From: Candidatus Vagococcus giribetii
GTDB lineage: Bacteria > Bacillota > Bacilli > Lactobacillales > Vagococcaceae
Assembly (NCBI RefSeq): GCF_017316185.1
Contig: NZ_JAFLVX010000015.1
Coordinates: 147,213 to 211,212 of the forward strand
DNA: 64,000 nucleotides
Reading direction: 5' to 3'
The translations under genes and the position numbers were made by a program. Below, piece by piece: positions 63,143-64,000 of this stretch (positions are counted from its first letter, which is position 1; the number at the start of each line of letters is the position of its first letter). The notes under the pieces were generated by a model. The model was not told where the DNA came from, searched no databases, and worked only from the letters and a program-made list of their open reading frames with translations.

Positions 63143-63891
63143 TTGCCTACCTCCTTAATCATTGTTTTTTCTCTTAATACATGGCTATTTCCCACTGATA
63201 ATTGATTCGTTATCACAATGGCTTCATCAAGATTTCCCATCTTGGCAAAGTTAACTTTATTAAATTTTGATTCATCGGCTAAAATGAACACATGTTGTGC
63301 TTGATTCATGGCTGCTTTTTTTGTCGCAGCTTCTTCTGTATCTGCTGTTGTGTACCCATACTCTTCATGAATGCCATTAGTTCCCATAAAAGCTTTATCA
63401 AAGTAATAGGTTTTTAATTGCTCAATGGTTTGACTACCAACAACTGCTTTTGTGGTTAAACGAATCGATCCACCCAACATAGTTGTCGGCAAGCCTAATT
63501 CAATGCTTAAATTGGCATGTGGGACAGAATTCGTAATAATTTGTACTGATTTATCTGCTAGAAAAGGCAACATTTCAAAAGTAGTTGTCCCAGCATCTAA
63601 AAAGACAAATTCTCCTGGCATCACTAAACTTGCTGCGTATTTAGCGATTGCTTGCTTTTCTTGAACGTTTTTGGAGGATTTTTCTGTCATGCTTGGTTCC
63701 ATCTCTAATTTGATGATTTTTTTAGCTCCTCCATGAATTCGGCGTAACCAACCTGCCTCTTCCATTTCTTGTAAATCCCGTCTAATAGTCGATTCTGAGA
63801 CTTGAAAAACATCCATCAATTCTCTTGTTTTGATGATTTCTTTTTCTTTTAATAAGCGTAATATCTCTTGTTGTCTCTCTTCTGTTAGCAC
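63139..63891 (-). CDS. fruR: DeoR-family fructose operon regulator FruR
   Basis: 250 residues: DeoR HTH (about 1-55; LTEERQQEILRLLKEK start, VSESTIRRDLQEMEEAGWLRRIHGGA) and the DeoRC sugar-phosphate sensor domain (about 75-235; VFLDAGTTTFEMLPFL, GTNGIHEEYGYTTAD). The GTG at 63891 is chosen: GAGG lies 8 nt upstream and it gives the canonical LTEERQ start. Earlier in-frame starts, up to 63909, lie upstream of or at the RNA start predicted from the -10 at 63912-63917. First gene of the fru operon. Confidence 0.92.
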   Translation of the reverse strand: MLTEERQQEILRLLKEKEIIKTRELMDVFQVSESTIRRDLQEMEEAGWLRRIHGGAKKIIKLEMEPSMTEKSSKNVQEKQAIAKYAASLVMPGEFVFLDAGTTTFEMLPFLADKSVQIITNSVPHANLSIELGLPTTMLGGSIRLTTKAVVGSQTIEQLKTYYFDKAFMGTNGIHEEYGYTTADTEEAATKKAAMNQAQHVFILADESKFNKVNFAKMGNLDEAIVITNQLSVGNSHVLREKTMIKEVGK

Positions 63892-63911
63892 TTTCATCAC
63901 CTCACACACCT

Positions 63912-63940
63912 ATCATACTATCATTATCATTCTTTTTCAA
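63912..63940 (-). promoter_or_regulatory. fruRKA promoter
   Basis: TTGAAA (63935-63940), exactly 17 bp, TATGAT (63912-63917). The leader before the fruR GTG is only about 14 nt. Confidence 0.82.
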
Positions 63941-63972
63941 TCATAAACATTCATATTTTTGATGGTTTATGA
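63941..63972. promoter_or_regulatory. Candidate FruR operator
   Basis: Inverted 8-bp half-sites TCATAAAC (63941-63948) and GTTTATGA (63965-63972) separated by 16 bp, directly upstream of the -35. Spaced half-sites of this kind are common for DeoR-family regulators. Confidence 0.6.
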
Positions 63973-64000
63973 CTGTTTCTCAATCGAGTAGAGGAAAAAG

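Overview
The window is low-GC Gram-positive DNA with dense, mostly co-directional operons, strong AAGGAGG-type ribosome binding sites and many intrinsic terminators. It carries WxL-type surface proteins, a fused glutathione synthetase (GshF), separate coaB and coaC genes, ECF vitamin S-components, an orphan MsmK-type ATPase and several PTS systems. Together these point to the Enterococcaceae (Vagococcus or Enterococcus-like); this is an inference from gene content, since there is no rRNA in the window. I saw no tRNA, rRNA, CRISPR array, insertion sequence, prophage or att site. It reads as ordinary chromosome with a few accessory loci.

Layout. 1-6691 (minus): ymdB-ricA-mutS-mutL-maf-msrB, an RNA-turnover and mismatch-repair operon; msrB is cut by the window edge. 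6851-9678 (plus): an SDR-like gene, coaB, coaC and a PanT-type S-component, forming a pantothenate to CoA unit, then a tiny membrane protein. 9739-11506: thiT behind a TPP riboswitch, and a UbiA/MenA prenyltransferase. 11601-13989: a TetR regulator, a secreted 3D-domain wall hydrolase with a WalR box in its promoter, and a nucleoside deoxyribosyltransferase. 14090-17568: a heterodimeric ABC exporter. 17617-22144: a LURP-one protein, a HAD phosphatase, folT behind a THF riboswitch, mgsA, msmK and a fourth ECF S-component. 22144-26526: metG, tatD, rnmV, rsmA. 26670-29060: a small acetyltransferase, mntH with a DtxR/MntR-type operator, and an unknown gene. 29298-34189: a WxL surface-protein operon. 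34552-39852: an HD hydrolase and the trehalose regulon treR/treP-treC. 39893-48138: a peptidoglycan amino-sugar salvage cluster (murR, anmK, mupG, a BadF-type kinase, murQ, a GH1 phospho-glycosidase) diverging from a membrane protein and an orphan EIIC permease. 48230-51980: a run of small regulatory and effector-binding genes, including a frameshifted DUF1801 gene and a split AraC/GyrI pair. 52055-55667: a Fur-box-controlled siderophore uptake operon. 55819-60092: a YueI-like protein, a beta-lactamase-fold serine hydrolase, an unknown and gshF. 60257-63891: fruR-fruK-fruA.

The genes sketch a fermentative coccus that imports vitamins rather than making them (four ECF S-components, with no EcfA/A'/T energising module in view). 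It feeds on trehalose, fructose and cell-wall sugars through the PTS. It controls Mn and Fe uptake by separate metalloregulators and makes its own glutathione. The best candidate for an incompletely described system is the 39.9-48.1 kb cluster. There, three routes to MurNAc-6-phosphate (MupG, AnmK and a BadF-type kinase) converge on MurQ, under what look like two identical RpiR-family operators 53 bp apart. It uses a LacEIIC-type permease and a GH1 enzyme instead of the expected MurP. Many start codons were moved from the longest open frame to an internal start with a proper ribosome binding site; each case is explained in its entry.
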